From Sphingobium sp. EM0848 (lineage in GTDB: Bacteria; Pseudomonadota; Alphaproteobacteria; Sphingomonadales; Sphingomonadaceae): a stretch of 64,000 nucleotides of DNA. Positions 18,114 through 28,096 of this stretch are shown here, piece after piece. The translations under genes and the position numbers were made by a program. Location: assembly GCF_013375555.1 (NCBI RefSeq), contig NZ_JABXWB010000005.1, positions 1,315,501-1,379,500 of the forward strand, written 5' to 3'. Within the stretch, counting starts at the first letter, position 1; each line of letters begins with the position of its first letter. The notes beneath the pieces were generated by a model. It was given only the letters and a program-made list of their open reading frames with translations. It was not told the origin of the DNA and made no database searches.

Positions 18114-19034
18114 ATGCGAAAGATTTTTGCTATGGACGCAAAATTGGTCAATGAAGATCGTGCACGATCCCTGGCGCTCTTCGCCACGGTGCTGGACATG
18201 GGGAGCTTCTCCGCCGCCGGCCGCGCTCTTGGGCTCAGTCCTTCCGCGGTGAGCCGCGCCATCGATCGGATCGAAGCACGACTGGGTGTGCGGTTGCTGT
18301 TGCGGACGACGCGCCTGCTGACGCCGACAGCGGAGGGGCAGGCCTATTTGCAGGCAGCGCGGCGCATCCTCGCGGATCTCGACGAGGCTGAGCAGTCAAT
18401 CTCGGATCAGGGCACGCCGCGCGGGCGACTGCGGGTGAGCGCGTCCCTGGCGCACGGTCGGCTCTGCGTCGTGCCATTATTGAGCGCCTTTCTCGACCTT
18501 TATCCGAACGTCTTGATTGATATCGCGCTGACTGACACGACAGTGGATATCGCCGCTGGTCAGGCTGACGTCGCGATCCGCTTCGGGCCGCTCTCGGACA
18601 GCAGCCTGACCGCGCGGAAACTGGGTGATAATGGCAGAGTTATCGTGGCGTCGCCCGATTACCTCACCCGGCACGGCACTCCGAGCGCTCCAGAGGAGCT
18701 GCACGATCATAATTGCCTGAACTTCAATTTTCGCCGCGCTGAGCCGGTGTGGCCTTTCCGACGCGATGGGCAGGATTTCGCTTTGTCGGTGAAAGGGACG
18801 ATTGAAGCCAATAACGGCGAAACACTTGGTCAACTTGCGGCCGCCGGTGTCGGCATCGCGCGCGTCGGCGCCTTCAGTGTCGCGGAGGAACTGGCTGATG
18901 GCAGGCTGGTGCCGATCCTGGAAGAATTTAATCCGGGCGATATTGAGCAGATTCACGCAGTCTTCGTCGGTGGCGCAAATACGCCCGCGCGCGTGCGCGT
19001 TTTTGTCGATTTCTTGGCTGCCAATCTTGGTTGA
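18114..19034 (+). CDS. LysR-type transcriptional regulator
   Basis: A 306-aa regulator with an N-terminal winged HTH (about 15-75: LFATVLDMGSFSAAGRALGLSPSAVSRAI pattern) and a C-terminal substrate-binding domain. It is transcribed away from the MFS gene with an 85-bp shared promoter region, so it most likely controls that exporter and itself. The start is ATG 18114 or 18132. It belongs to the subgroup beginning with a conserved ALFATVLDMGSFSAAGR segment. Confidence 0.9.
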   Translation: MRKIFAMDAKLVNEDRARSLALFATVLDMGSFSAAGRALGLSPSAVSRAIDRIEARLGVRLLLRTTRLLTPTAEGQAYLQAARRILADLDEAEQSISDQGTPRGRLRVSASLAHGRLCVVPLLSAFLDLYPNVLIDIALTDTTVDIAAGQADVAIRFGPLSDSSLTARKLGDNGRVIVASPDYLTRHGTPSAPEELHDHNCLNFNFRRAEPVWPFRRDGQDFALSVKGTIEANNGETLGQLAAAGVGIARVGAFSVAEELADGRLVPILEEFNPGDIEQIHAVFVGGANTPARVRVFVDFLAANLG

Positions 19035-19100
19035 GTGAGCCGGACACGGCTTCATTGGTCGTGTGGCAGTAACGGACCAGCTGCTTATGGGAACATGGCT

Positions 19101-19157
19101 TCGGCCATTAAATGGCCGACAGGGCTTGCTGGCGGCGGGGTCAGATGCCCCGCCGCC
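19101..19157. terminator. Two stem-loops between convergent genes
   Basis: TCGGCCATT and its complement with a single central A form a palindrome at 19101-19119. GGCGGCGGGG (19131-19140) pairs with CCCCGCCGCC (19148-19157) around a 7-nt loop. They lie between the LysR gene and the convergent Fsr-like MFS gene and probably terminate one or both. Confidence 0.6.
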
Positions 19158-19169
19158 CGTTACGACGGG

Positions 19170-20375
19170 TTATTTCGATTTAGGATCGGGCAACAGGATG
19201 GCTAACAACCCTATGGCGGGCAGGAAGGCGCAGATCGCATAGACCATCTCTATCCCGCTGCGGTCGGCGACTTCGCCCAGCACCGCCGCGCCCACGCCGC
19301 CCATGCCGAAGGAGAAGCCGAAGAAAAGGCCGGAGATCATGCCGATCTTGCCCGGCACCAGATCCTGCGCGAACACCACGATCGCGGGGAAAGCAGAGGC
19401 GAGGATCAGGCCTATCACTACCGTCAGCGGTCCGGTCCAGAACAGGCTGGCGTGCGGCAGAAGCAGCGTGAAGGGCAGGGCGCCGAGGATTGAGAACCAG
19501 ATCACATATTTTCGCCCGAACCGGTCGCCCAGCGGCCCGCCCGCGATGGTGCCCACGGCCACCGCGCCGAGAAAGGCAAACAGGTGCAGCTGCGCCACCT
19601 CGACCGACACGCCGAAACGGTGAATCAGGTAGAAGGTGAAGTAGCTGGTGAGGCTGGCCAGATAGACGTACTTGGAAAAGATCAGCGCCAGCAGCACCGC
19701 GATCCCGCCCAGCACCTTGCCGCGCGGCAGGGTGACTAACGCCTTCGCGCCGCTCTTTCCGGTGGACAGGCGGGCGAGGCCGTGATGGCGGTACCATTGG
19801 CCGACATTCCACAGGATTGCGCAGGATAGCAGTGCCAGCATAGCGAAGAAGGCGAGGCTCGACTGGCCCCAACGCATAACGACAATGGCGGCCGCCAGCG
19901 GTCCCAGCGCTGAGCCGGCATTGCCGCCGACCTGGAACATCGACTGCGCCAGCCCGTGTCTGCGACCTGCGGCCATGCGCGCGACGCGCGAGGATTCCGG
20001 ATGGAAGACCGAAGACCCCATGCCCAACAGCGATGCACCCACCAGCAGCAGGCCATAGCTATGCGCCACCGATAGCACGACGAGTCCCGCTAGCGAAAAG
20101 ACTGTGCCGCCGGGCAGCGCGAGTGGCGTGGGCCGCTTGTCGGCGTACAGGCCGATCAAGGGCTGCAAGATTGAAGCTGTCATTTGATAGACGAAGGTCA
20201 CTAGCCCGATCTGGCTGAACGAAAGGCCCAGTTCCGCCTTGAGGTCGGGATAGATGGCCGGCAGCAGCGATTGCAACATGTCATTGATGAGGTGGCAGGC
20301 GCTGATCGCCGCGATGATCCCGAAGACCGTGGTTTCCCCGGCGGGTGGAAGTGAGGCGGCTCTGGTGGCGTTCAT
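19170..20375 (-). CDS. Fsr-like MFS transporter (fosmidomycin resistance family)
   Basis: A 401-aa membrane protein with about 12 segments. The N-terminal HLINDMLQSLLPAIYP and FHPESSRVARMAAGRRHG segments match the fosmidomycin-resistance (Fsr) group of MFS exporters. The ATG at 20375 starts the standard N terminus. It is divergent from an AraC-type regulator, so it is probably inducible. The natural substrate in this organism cannot be told from sequence. Confidence 0.85.
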   Translation of the reverse strand: MNATRAASLPPAGETTVFGIIAAISACHLINDMLQSLLPAIYPDLKAELGLSFSQIGLVTFVYQMTASILQPLIGLYADKRPTPLALPGGTVFSLAGLVVLSVAHSYGLLLVGASLLGMGSSVFHPESSRVARMAAGRRHGLAQSMFQVGGNAGSALGPLAAAIVVMRWGQSSLAFFAMLALLSCAILWNVGQWYRHHGLARLSTGKSGAKALVTLPRGKVLGGIAVLLALIFSKYVYLASLTSYFTFYLIHRFGVSVEVAQLHLFAFLGAVAVGTIAGGPLGDRFGRKYVIWFSILGALPFTLLLPHASLFWTGPLTVVIGLILASAFPAIVVFAQDLVPGKIGMISGLFFGFSFGMGGVGAAVLGEVADRSGIEMVYAICAFLPAIGLLAILLPDPKSK

Positions 20376-20471
20376 GGTGTTTCCGTTCCTGATGACGGCC
20401 CCCGCTATAAGCCCTCCCACCATGGCCCGCATTCCATTATGGGTCTTTTACTTTTGTGATTGGGACAACGC

Positions 20472-21242
20472 ATGCGCTGGAATGACCCCGCCTCTGTCGA
20501 GCATATTGATCGGCCCATTATCGGCGTCGGAAACGAATATCCGCCTGCCTTCGAACTGGACTGGCATGAACATCGGCGCGGGCAGCTCCTCTATGCCGCA
20601 CGGGGCGTGGTGGTGGTCAGCACAGCGCATGGCGCCTGGATCGCGCCGCCGGAGCGGGCAGTCTGGACACCGGGCGGCTGTCCGCACGCTGTCAGGATGA
20701 TCGGTGCTGTCAGTACGCGTAGTGTCCTGATTGAAGCGGGCGCCGAGGGGGCGCTGGGTGAAAGCAACAAGGTCATCCAGGTGTCGCCGCTGCTTCGCAG
20801 TCTGCTCGAAGCGGCTTGCGACATTCCGCCTGAATATGATCGCGGTGGGCGGGATGGTAAGCTGATGGCTCTGCTCCTCGCAGAACTAGCCGCTGCGCCC
20901 ACCGTTCCGCTGGCCGTGCCCTTCCCACAGACGTCCGCAATGGCTGCACGCTGTCAAGCTTTTCTGGCGCAGCCCACGCCGCATGACAGCATCGACCAGT
21001 GGAGCGCCGAGCTTGGCATGGGACGGCGGGCTTTCACCCGCGCCTTTCGACGGGAAACGGGGCTCAGCTTTGGCGCATGGCGTCAACAGGCCTGCATATT
21101 GGTCGCCCTGCCAAGGTTGGCGGAGGGCGAGGCCGTCACGACCATCGCCTTCGATCTGGGTTATGACAGCGCAGCGGCGTTCACGACGATGTTCAAGCGG
21201 CGTGTCGGTGTCTCACCCAGCAGATACAAGCCGAGCGTTTGA
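20472..21242 (+). CDS. AraC family transcriptional regulator
   Basis: A 256-aa regulator. The N-terminal cupin-like sensor has FELDWHEHRRGQLLYAARG, with the His residues typical of cupin AraC proteins. The C-terminal double HTH covers about residues 165-250 (WSAELGMGRRAFTRAFRRETG and TIAFDLGYDSAAAFTTMFKRRVG). It begins at ATG 20472, 96 bp from the divergent Fsr-like gene that it probably controls. Confidence 0.88.
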   Translation: MRWNDPASVEHIDRPIIGVGNEYPPAFELDWHEHRRGQLLYAARGVVVVSTAHGAWIAPPERAVWTPGGCPHAVRMIGAVSTRSVLIEAGAEGALGESNKVIQVSPLLRSLLEAACDIPPEYDRGGRDGKLMALLLAELAAAPTVPLAVPFPQTSAMAARCQAFLAQPTPHDSIDQWSAELGMGRRAFTRAFRRETGLSFGAWRQQACILVALPRLAEGEAVTTIAFDLGYDSAAAFTTMFKRRVGVSPSRYKPSV

Positions 21243-21434
21243 GGCGCTTCGCTTTGGCCTGAACCGAGGTCCGTTCCCAGGAGATCAATTGCACGCATCG
21301 AATGGCGATAATGGGTTGTTTCCTCCCGATGGCTACAGCGATATCGGAAGTGATCACGTGACCGCCAGCGATTTACGGTCTCAGACTTCATGAATACTAG
21401 AAGGAAGTCTGGCGTGGGCACCGAGCATTCCCGT

Positions 21435-21890
21435 TTAGGCCTCCTGTCTGGCTTCAATTCGGGCGAGGCTGACCGTAAAACCGCAGCGCACGCCTGTATC
21501 GAGGTTGAATTCCTGATACCGCTGGAACAGACCGCCCAGATACCGGTCGATTTCGGCCTGCGTATAATCAAGAGAGTGCACGCTGTTGTAGCCGTGCTGG
21601 ATGGCACGATCCATCGCGACCTCTCCATCAGAGACGTTGAAAAATACACTCATAACGCCTTCTCCGTGGGTCGCGATGAAGCCCGTTACCGCGCTGCTGT
21701 CCTCTCTGCCGGGGAGCGGTGCGCACAACTCGATCCCGGCATCCCATGCGATAGACACGGCTATGCCGAACGGTTCTCCGGTCCAATGCGCGTCCACGAA
21801 AGTAGCGCCGAGCAGGTCGTGATATTTCTTCTTGGCACTTTCCAGATCGTGGACGGCGATCATGATACGATTTACTCCATTGACGGTCAT
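21435..21890 (-). CDS. VOC (glyoxalase/dioxygenase fold) protein
   Basis: A 151-aa protein of the vicinal oxygen chelate superfamily, with the repeated beta-alpha-beta-beta-beta start (GVNRIMIAVHDLESAKKKYHDLLGATF). The metal-binding His of the first strand is replaced here (RIMIAV), and the acid ends are not obvious, so catalytic competence is uncertain. The ATG at 21890 has AGGGGGT upstream. It stands alone between the AraC gene and the flavin reductase gene; 21243-21434 contains no gene. Confidence 0.72.
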   Translation of the reverse strand: MTVNGVNRIMIAVHDLESAKKKYHDLLGATFVDAHWTGEPFGIAVSIAWDAGIELCAPLPGREDSSAVTGFIATHGEGVMSVFFNVSDGEVAMDRAIQHGYNSVHSLDYTQAEIDRYLGGLFQRYQEFNLDTGVRCGFTVSLARIEARQEA

Positions 21891-22002
21891 AAACACCCCC
21901 TATGTTGAACCTCGAATACGGATATGTAACGTTCGTTCGCAAGCATATTAGGACAGGGTATGCATGCGGGCGGATTGTTCCGGCGGGGCACCTTGAGTCC
22001 CG

Positions 22003-24123
22003 TTACAGGGTGCGCGCCAGCTCCGCGGCGCTTCTCATGGCCCCTTCGATATAGCCAACGCCCAAGGCATCACCGACGATGTGCGGGGCAAAGCCTGCGG
22101 CCTGAAGCGTTTCGGCAAAGCGGAGGTCCGCGCCGGCACCGCGCGCCAGCACGACATTGTCTGCAGGAAAGCGGATACGCTGCCCGTCAGACCGAGTTGC
22201 GTGAACGGCGGTCTTATCAATCGCAAAGTCGCTCGCCCCTGGTTCGAAGTGCACGCCGGCCTGCCGCAGATCGTCGAGCACGCGCCAGCGGCGGACGATC
22301 TGGAGGCCGCGCCCGAATTTTGGGGTGTCATCCAGGATGGTGACCTGGCGCCCTCGATGAACAAGAAATTCCGCCAATTCCAGCCCGACAAGATCCCCGC
22401 CGATGATGACGATATGTTGGCCAAGCGGCATCCAGGCTCGGGTCGCCTCGCGGACCAGCGAAGGGCGGCTCGTCGCACCGGTCAATGCTCCCGCCCTGGC
22501 GAGTGCGCGGCTCGTCCAGCCCAGCTTCGTGCGCCCGGGCAACGCCTTGTCGCCGAGCATCAGACGCCGCATATCGTCGCCGTTGAGGACATGGTCATGA
22601 TCATCGCCGGACACGGTGAAGAGATCCCGCCGTGCGCCCGTCGCGACCACAACCGCATCGGCGGCGATGGATCGCAGCAACTCAGGTGTCGCGTCTTCGC
22701 CCAGCCGAACTTCGACATTCGACTGCCCGATCTGGCGGATCAGCCAATCCAGCAGACGCTCATTGGAGTCATATGCGATCGAGGCGAAGCGCAGCGTTCC
22801 GCCGAGCATCCGGCTGCGTTCGAGAAGCGTGACGCGGTGGCCGCGCAGGGCCAATCGGCGTGCCGTTTCCATCCCGGCTGGACCACCGCCGATCACGGCG
22901 ATATGCCGCGCGACGGCAGCGGGCGATAGCCAGTCTTCGCCTTCGAAGGCGGTTTCCGGATTGACCGCGCACCGCACCGATCCGCCATAGTAGATGGAGC
23001 TGATGCAGGTGTAGCAATAGATGCATGGCAATATCGCCGATGGATCGCCCTTTGCGATCTTTGCGGGGAGGGCAGGGTCCGCGAGAAGCTTGCGCCCCAT
23101 GCCAAGGAAATCTCCCTCGCCGCGCGCAATGACCGCATCGGCAAGCTCTGCTTCTATCCTTCCCGAGAAGATCACCGGGATCGATACCGCACGCTTGATG
23201 GCCGCGGCTTTAGGAAGGTTCAGGCCGGGCGTCTGGGGGGTGTGCGAGCCCGAGTGCAATGCACCGCGCGATCCCTCGTGGTTGGCTGTGACAGTGATGG
23301 CATGCGCACCGGCCGCCTCCGCCAGTCGGGCGGTTTCGAGCGCATGTTCGATGCGTATGCCACCTTCGCGTTCATATTCTTCGGTGTCGATCTTGCACCA
23401 GACGGCGATGTCGGGGCCCGCTCCGTCCCGCACCGCCTCTATGATCTCGATGAGCAGCCGTGCCCGATTGGCCACGCTGCCGCCATATTCATCGTCGCGC
23501 CTGTTTGTCGCGGGGGAGAGGAAGGAGGATATGATGTAGCCGTGGCCGCCATGGATCTCGATGCCATCAACGCCGGCCCGCCGTGCCCGGTCAGCCGCCG
23601 CGCGGAACATTTCCACCAGGGCGGCGATATCCTCGCGCGCCATCACCTTGTACCGCACATCGCGCAGCTGGAAGAATGGCGCGCTCGCGGCCTCTTCGTC
23701 GAGGAAACCGTCCAGCATATCGCCCTCGACGGCCACCGGCAGCGACGGCGTCCATGCGGGGCGCCCCGCAAGCATATCCTCCATCCCGACAAGGCCGCCG
23801 AAGTGTAATTGGACTGCAAAGCGTGCACCATGTTGCTGCACGGCTTGCGCCATGGCTGCGATCCCCGCGATGTGCCGATCTTCGGAAAGCGCGGGTTGTC
23901 CTTTCATGTTGCCACCAATCGGCCAGCCGACGCCGACGACGCCCAGCGTGACGAGCCCAATGCCACCTTCGGCCTGCTGGCGGTTGAATGCCAGCGCACG
24001 CGCACCGCAGGTGCCGTCATCTTCGGCGAGGCCCGTTCCCATGGCCGTGAGGAGCATGCGGTTGCGCAGCATCATTGGACCGATCTGACCGGGGGCGAGA
24101 AGGTTTTCGAATTGTGCCGTCAT
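22003..24123 (-). CDS. NADH:flavin oxidoreductase, 2,4-dienoyl-CoA reductase (FadH)-like
   Basis: A 706-aa multidomain flavoenzyme. An Old Yellow Enzyme TIM barrel (residues 1-370, with HGGHGYIISSFLSPATNRR) binds FMN. A Cys cluster (CIYCYTC... VRCAVNP) should hold a 4Fe-4S centre. Two Rossmann halves follow (VIGGGPAGMETARRLA for FAD, VIIGGDLVGLELAEFL for NAD(P)). This layout is that of 2,4-dienoyl-CoA reductase and related enoate or trimethylamine-type enzymes. It starts 2 bp after the TonB receptor stop, so both are in one operon. The substrate is probably something imported by that receptor (inference). Confidence 0.88.
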   Translation of the reverse strand: MTAQFENLLAPGQIGPMMLRNRMLLTAMGTGLAEDDGTCGARALAFNRQQAEGGIGLVTLGVVGVGWPIGGNMKGQPALSEDRHIAGIAAMAQAVQQHGARFAVQLHFGGLVGMEDMLAGRPAWTPSLPVAVEGDMLDGFLDEEAASAPFFQLRDVRYKVMAREDIAALVEMFRAAADRARRAGVDGIEIHGGHGYIISSFLSPATNRRDDEYGGSVANRARLLIEIIEAVRDGAGPDIAVWCKIDTEEYEREGGIRIEHALETARLAEAAGAHAITVTANHEGSRGALHSGSHTPQTPGLNLPKAAAIKRAVSIPVIFSGRIEAELADAVIARGEGDFLGMGRKLLADPALPAKIAKGDPSAILPCIYCYTCISSIYYGGSVRCAVNPETAFEGEDWLSPAAVARHIAVIGGGPAGMETARRLALRGHRVTLLERSRMLGGTLRFASIAYDSNERLLDWLIRQIGQSNVEVRLGEDATPELLRSIAADAVVVATGARRDLFTVSGDDHDHVLNGDDMRRLMLGDKALPGRTKLGWTSRALARAGALTGATSRPSLVREATRAWMPLGQHIVIIGGDLVGLELAEFLVHRGRQVTILDDTPKFGRGLQIVRRWRVLDDLRQAGVHFEPGASDFAIDKTAVHATRSDGQRIRFPADNVVLARGAGADLRFAETLQAAGFAPHIVGDALGVGYIEGAMRSAAELARTL

Positions 24124-24125
24124 GA

Positions 24126-26426
24126 TCAGAACTCCACGCGCAAATCGATGCCATAGGTGCGGGGCTGGGCGTATCCGACCGTCCCAAAGCCAAGCGATCC
24201 GAAATCAACCGCACCCAGAAGATAATCCTTGTTGGTGATGTTGTGGACCCAGCCCGACAACTGTGCTTTGCCGCCACCCAATTTCATGTCCGCCAGCGTG
24301 ATCCGGCCGTCGAGCAGACCGACCTTACCGTCCGATAAAACATCGTTGAACGGATTGAGGATCGTCGTCGAATGGAAATAGGTGCGGCCGCGATAGGAAT
24401 AGTCGAGGCGCGCGGACAATGTGCCGACGCCAACATCTCCGAAGCGATATTCCGCCCCGACATTTGCCGTCGTGCCTGCGGAGTAGATGAACCGCGCGGT
24501 TTTCGCGATATCGACGAGAGCATCTGTGGCAGGGTCGCGAATGATGAAGCTCTTATACTTGCGATCGACATGGCCGAAATTACCGTTGATCGTCAGGCGC
24601 TTACCAAGCAATAAGGTCCATTCTGCCTCGATCCCGTTATATTCCGCCTTGCCCGCGTTGACCGTGATGCCGACGGAGCCTCCCGATCCGGCAAGGAACT
24701 GGCCGACCTGCACGTCGCGGTGATCTGCGTGGAACGCGGTCAGGTTGAGCCGCAGATGGCGATCAAACCATTCGCTCTTCAGGCCGACCTCATAGGATGT
24801 CAGATCCTCCGGCTCGAAACCGTCATTCTGCGACCGTGCATTGAAGCCCCCAGCCTTGTAGCCGGTTGCGATGCGCGCATAGGTCATCAGATCGTCGTTC
24901 CAGCGATAGTCCAGGGTCGCCGCCCAATTGAGCTTTTCGAAATTACGATCGAGATCGCGGATATAGGGTTCGCGCTGGCGAAGTTTTCGATCGTCGCGGG
25001 TGTAACGCAGCCCGCCTGTTGCGCTCAGGCGGTCGTTGAGCCGGGCAGTAAGCTGTCCGAAAAGCGCCTTTGACTGGGATTTGAAGCGGTAATTGAAGTT
25101 GCTGTTGAGGTTTACGCCGAAGGAATCGACGAACACCCCCGGTGCAGCTTCGATCGGGACGGGGGAAGGGAGAATATAGGTGAGGAAGGTTGGATTATCC
25201 TCATGGGCGACCTCCCGGAAATAAAAGCCGCCCAACACGAAATCGACATTGTCGCCGATCTTGCCGATCAGGTTCAGTTCCTGGGTCCATTGCCGTTGAC
25301 CGCGTTCGAAGGTCAGGTTGAACAGGCTGATCGGCCGGACACCGAGCGGCAGGAACGGTCCTCCGGCAAAGAGTACGGGATCGACTACGAAGCCGACCAG
25401 GCCGCCATTGCCGTCCTGATCGCTGACGACCCGATTGGACCAGCGGCGATAGCTGGTGAGCGACCGGAGCGTAAGATTGTCACCAAGATCGATTTCGGCG
25501 GTGAGCGCATGCCCCGTGACGCGGTCCTTGATGGGGCCGTCGGCATCAAGGCGCAACGATTTCAGCCGGTCGCGAGAGATCTGAAGGGGAGCACCGCCAA
25601 GTGCTGCAGAGGCACTGGCATAGGCAAGAATGTCAGGGCGAGCGACCGCGAGTTGCATGGGGTTGGCGACGCTGCGCCGATCATTGAAGTCATAGGCGTA
25701 ATTAAGCCGTACTGCGCCGCCCTTATCGTAACGAAGAGCCACGCGGAGCGCGTCCACATTATAGGCACCGGGGTCTCGTGAATCTTTTGTCAGGACATTG
25801 TCGACATAACCACTGCGCTGCTTGTGGAGATAGGTCAGTCGCGCGCTGATCCCGCTATTGCCCCATTCGCCGGTGTCTATGCTGCCCTTGAGCTGAACTG
25901 CATCGAGATTGCCGTAACTGGTGAGGAAATCGGCATCAAATTTGTCCGATGGCCGCTTGGAGATGAGATTTACGGCACCGCCTGTGGTGTTGCGGCCATA
26001 TAGCGTTCCCTGCGGACCGCGCAGCACTTCGACCCGTTCAAGATCGACAAGGTCGAAGACGGCACCGGAACTGCGGCCAAGCACGATGCCATCGACATAG
26101 AGGCCAACGGGGGAGTCGACCGTCAGGATTGTTTCGGATTCTCCGATCCCGCGGATGAACAGGGCGATATTGGATGTCGAGGCTCCCGTCGTCGTCACGG
26201 TCAGATTGGGTGCCGTTGCCGTCAGCGAAGACACATCGGTGATCCCGCGCCGCTCGATCGTCTCTGCCGTCAGTGCACTTACTGCAAGGGGTGTTTCCTG
26301 CAGGTTTTCGCGGCGCTTCTGGGCGGTGACAATGATGTCCTCAAGCCCAGCGGGCGTCTGCGCGTATGCCTGCCCCGAAACAAAACATGCTATTCCCATT
26401 ATCGGGCTCAAAAGTCCCTTCGTCAT
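24126..26426 (-). CDS. TonB-dependent outer-membrane receptor
   Basis: A 766-aa receptor. A signal peptide (residues 1-22, ending QAYAQ) is followed by a TonB box-like EDIIVTAQKR, the plug domain (LQETPLAVSAL... VLRGPQGTLYGRNTTGGAVN) and a C-terminal barrel ending in a terminal Phe (DLRVEF). The RGPQGTLYGRNTTGG type is common in sphingomonads and takes up unknown hydrophobic or carbohydrate-like ligands, not only siderophores. It heads an operon with the FadH-like reductase and is divergent from an AraC regulator. Confidence 0.93.
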   Translation of the reverse strand: MTKGLLSPIMGIACFVSGQAYAQTPAGLEDIIVTAQKRRENLQETPLAVSALTAETIERRGITDVSSLTATAPNLTVTTTGASTSNIALFIRGIGESETILTVDSPVGLYVDGIVLGRSSGAVFDLVDLERVEVLRGPQGTLYGRNTTGGAVNLISKRPSDKFDADFLTSYGNLDAVQLKGSIDTGEWGNSGISARLTYLHKQRSGYVDNVLTKDSRDPGAYNVDALRVALRYDKGGAVRLNYAYDFNDRRSVANPMQLAVARPDILAYASASAALGGAPLQISRDRLKSLRLDADGPIKDRVTGHALTAEIDLGDNLTLRSLTSYRRWSNRVVSDQDGNGGLVGFVVDPVLFAGGPFLPLGVRPISLFNLTFERGQRQWTQELNLIGKIGDNVDFVLGGFYFREVAHEDNPTFLTYILPSPVPIEAAPGVFVDSFGVNLNSNFNYRFKSQSKALFGQLTARLNDRLSATGGLRYTRDDRKLRQREPYIRDLDRNFEKLNWAATLDYRWNDDLMTYARIATGYKAGGFNARSQNDGFEPEDLTSYEVGLKSEWFDRHLRLNLTAFHADHRDVQVGQFLAGSGGSVGITVNAGKAEYNGIEAEWTLLLGKRLTINGNFGHVDRKYKSFIIRDPATDALVDIAKTARFIYSAGTTANVGAEYRFGDVGVGTLSARLDYSYRGRTYFHSTTILNPFNDVLSDGKVGLLDGRITLADMKLGGGKAQLSGWVHNITNKDYLLGAVDFGSLGFGTVGYAQPRTYGIDLRVEF

Positions 26427-26566
26427 TGTAGATCCCCTCCTCTTTGTCTTGAAACGTGCATAGGGTCAGCCGCCTTCGGTGATGGAGGCATTCACGTGCA
26501 AAATGAGGGGCATTGGAGAGCGATTGTGCTAGAATCCTTTCAGGACGGCTATCTGGAGTGCCTAAC

Positions 26567-27658
26567 GTGCGTCACGCGACTTCGACATCGCCACGGTTTG
26601 TTCCGGCCTCGGCCATGGTTGTGCTACTCGATACATTGGCGGATATCGGAGGCGACGTTCGAGGCGTGCTCAAGCGCTCGGGCCTTGGCCTGCTCGAACG
26701 TGAAGCACGTCAGGGGCGGGCGATGCTCATTCCGCGGGCAGCCTTTGCTCAGCTGGCGTCGGATTGCGTACTTGCCCTGCACGATGAGAGTTGTCGCAAG
26801 AACGGGCTCAAACCCTTCCCGGTCCGTAATCATCGCATATTGCTGATGGCCATGCTGGGATGTTCGACGTTACGTGAGGCAGTGGGGATCATGACTGATT
26901 TCTACGCGATGCTCGGTGAACGCTCGGCGCAGTGGATCGTCATGATCGATGGAAATGTGGTCAATTTCGCGCTGGACAGGCGAACGCGCGAAAAGAGCAT
27001 TGCCGAATTTCTTATCTCGTTGTTCTCGCTAGCCTCCTATCATCGAATCCTCGGCTGGGTGATCGGTGAGGAAGTACCCCTGATTGATGTGACGCTGGCC
27101 TTTCCTGACATGCTGGATGAAACCGGCCTCCAGGACCTGTTCAGTATCAATCCCCGTTTCGGCCAGCCGAAAGACAGTTTTTCCTTCGCCGGACATTATC
27201 TGGACTGGCCGATTGCCCGCAAGCCATCCGAAATCGATGATCTGTTCGCATTGTTCCCGTTCGATTTGCTACCGCCGGACTATGGGACCGAGACATTATC
27301 GCAGCGTCTGGTGAGCGCCATGCGCGCGTCGCTGTCGATGGGAGAGGGCATTCCCGGGATACAGACAATGGCGCGGATGTTTGGCCTTACCCCGGCAACA
27401 TTGCGTCGCAGGCTTGCGCGCGAAGGCGTTTCGCTGGTTGAGCTGCGTACCCATTGTCGCCGAGATCTGGCGATGACCATGCTGGCGGGAACCAATCTCA
27501 CCGTGAGGGAGATCGCGTCGCGCCTGCAATATGCCGATGTGGCAACTTTCCGTCGAGCCTTTCTTGGTTGGACGAAGACGACGCCGAGCGCCTGGCGGAT
27601 AGCAAATTGTTTGCTTGATGGTACGTCGGTATCTGCGTTGGGAACTCTTCCGCAATAA
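26567..27658 (+). CDS. AraC family regulator (long ligand-binding N terminus)
   Basis: A regulator of about 363 aa. Residues up to about 250 form the large N-terminal domain seen in OruR/ArgR-like AraC proteins, and the C-terminal HTH is at about 265-350 (MARMFGLTPATLRRRLAREGVS, and VREIASRLQYADVATFRRAFLGWTKTTPSAWR). It resembles the protein at 62777-63844. GTG 26567 is preferred because GGAG lies 9 nt upstream; TTG 26513 and ATG 26615 are alternatives. It is divergent from the TonB receptor/flavin reductase operon, which it probably controls. A weak hairpin with TTTTT follows at 27663-27681. Confidence 0.85.
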   Translation: MRHATSTSPRFVPASAMVVLLDTLADIGGDVRGVLKRSGLGLLEREARQGRAMLIPRAAFAQLASDCVLALHDESCRKNGLKPFPVRNHRILLMAMLGCSTLREAVGIMTDFYAMLGERSAQWIVMIDGNVVNFALDRRTREKSIAEFLISLFSLASYHRILGWVIGEEVPLIDVTLAFPDMLDETGLQDLFSINPRFGQPKDSFSFAGHYLDWPIARKPSEIDDLFALFPFDLLPPDYGTETLSQRLVSAMRASLSMGEGIPGIQTMARMFGLTPATLRRRLAREGVSLVELRTHCRRDLAMTMLAGTNLTVREIASRLQYADVATFRRAFLGWTKTTPSAWRIANCLLDGTSVSALGTLPQ

Positions 27659-27898
27659 TATTCTTCAGAGCTGAAGTTTTTGCTGGTCCTCACTCCTGAG
27701 CGATCGGAGAGATCGGAGAGATCGTATTGGGAGTTTGTTAGATCAGCGAGCGATACCTTCGCGCCGAGTGGCAGAGATTTGCACCCTTGCCTCTTCTCTC
27801 TAATCAGTAGGCCGCAATTACCGTACCTACAGCTTCGTGAGCGGGAAGAGGAATGCCGATATCTGATCGCACGGAATGGAAAAGCTGCCGTTCGCACT

Positions 27899-27965
27899 AG
27901 AGCGCGCTGCGTTAAATCGTACGCAGGAAGCACGCTCTAAGTTTTTGTTGTCGCATCGTTTAAAG
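27899..27965. repeat. Dispersed intergenic repeat, copy 1
   Basis: The stretch starting AGAGCGCGCTGCG and containing AAATCG, ACGCAGG and TTGTCGCATCGTTT has a diverged counterpart at 41058-41120. It lies in the 438-bp gene-free gap 27659-28096, which also holds a 9-bp tandem repeat (GATCGGAGA, from 27702). No gene was recognised in the gap. Confidence 0.55.
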
Positions 27966-28096
27966 CGGAAACGCAGTTCAGCGAAGCTAAAACCGGTTCC
28001 CACTTTTCCGCACGATGCTCTCGGGTAGCGGAAACCGGCGGCTGAACGGCGACTAAGGGGCGAGGGCGGAATATCTGAACAAAATAATATAGGTAT

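Noticed and set aside
27659..28096. Possible small RNA or gene in the 438-bp gap
   Set aside because: Only repeats and a weak hairpin were seen; no conserved RNA motif or coding frame.
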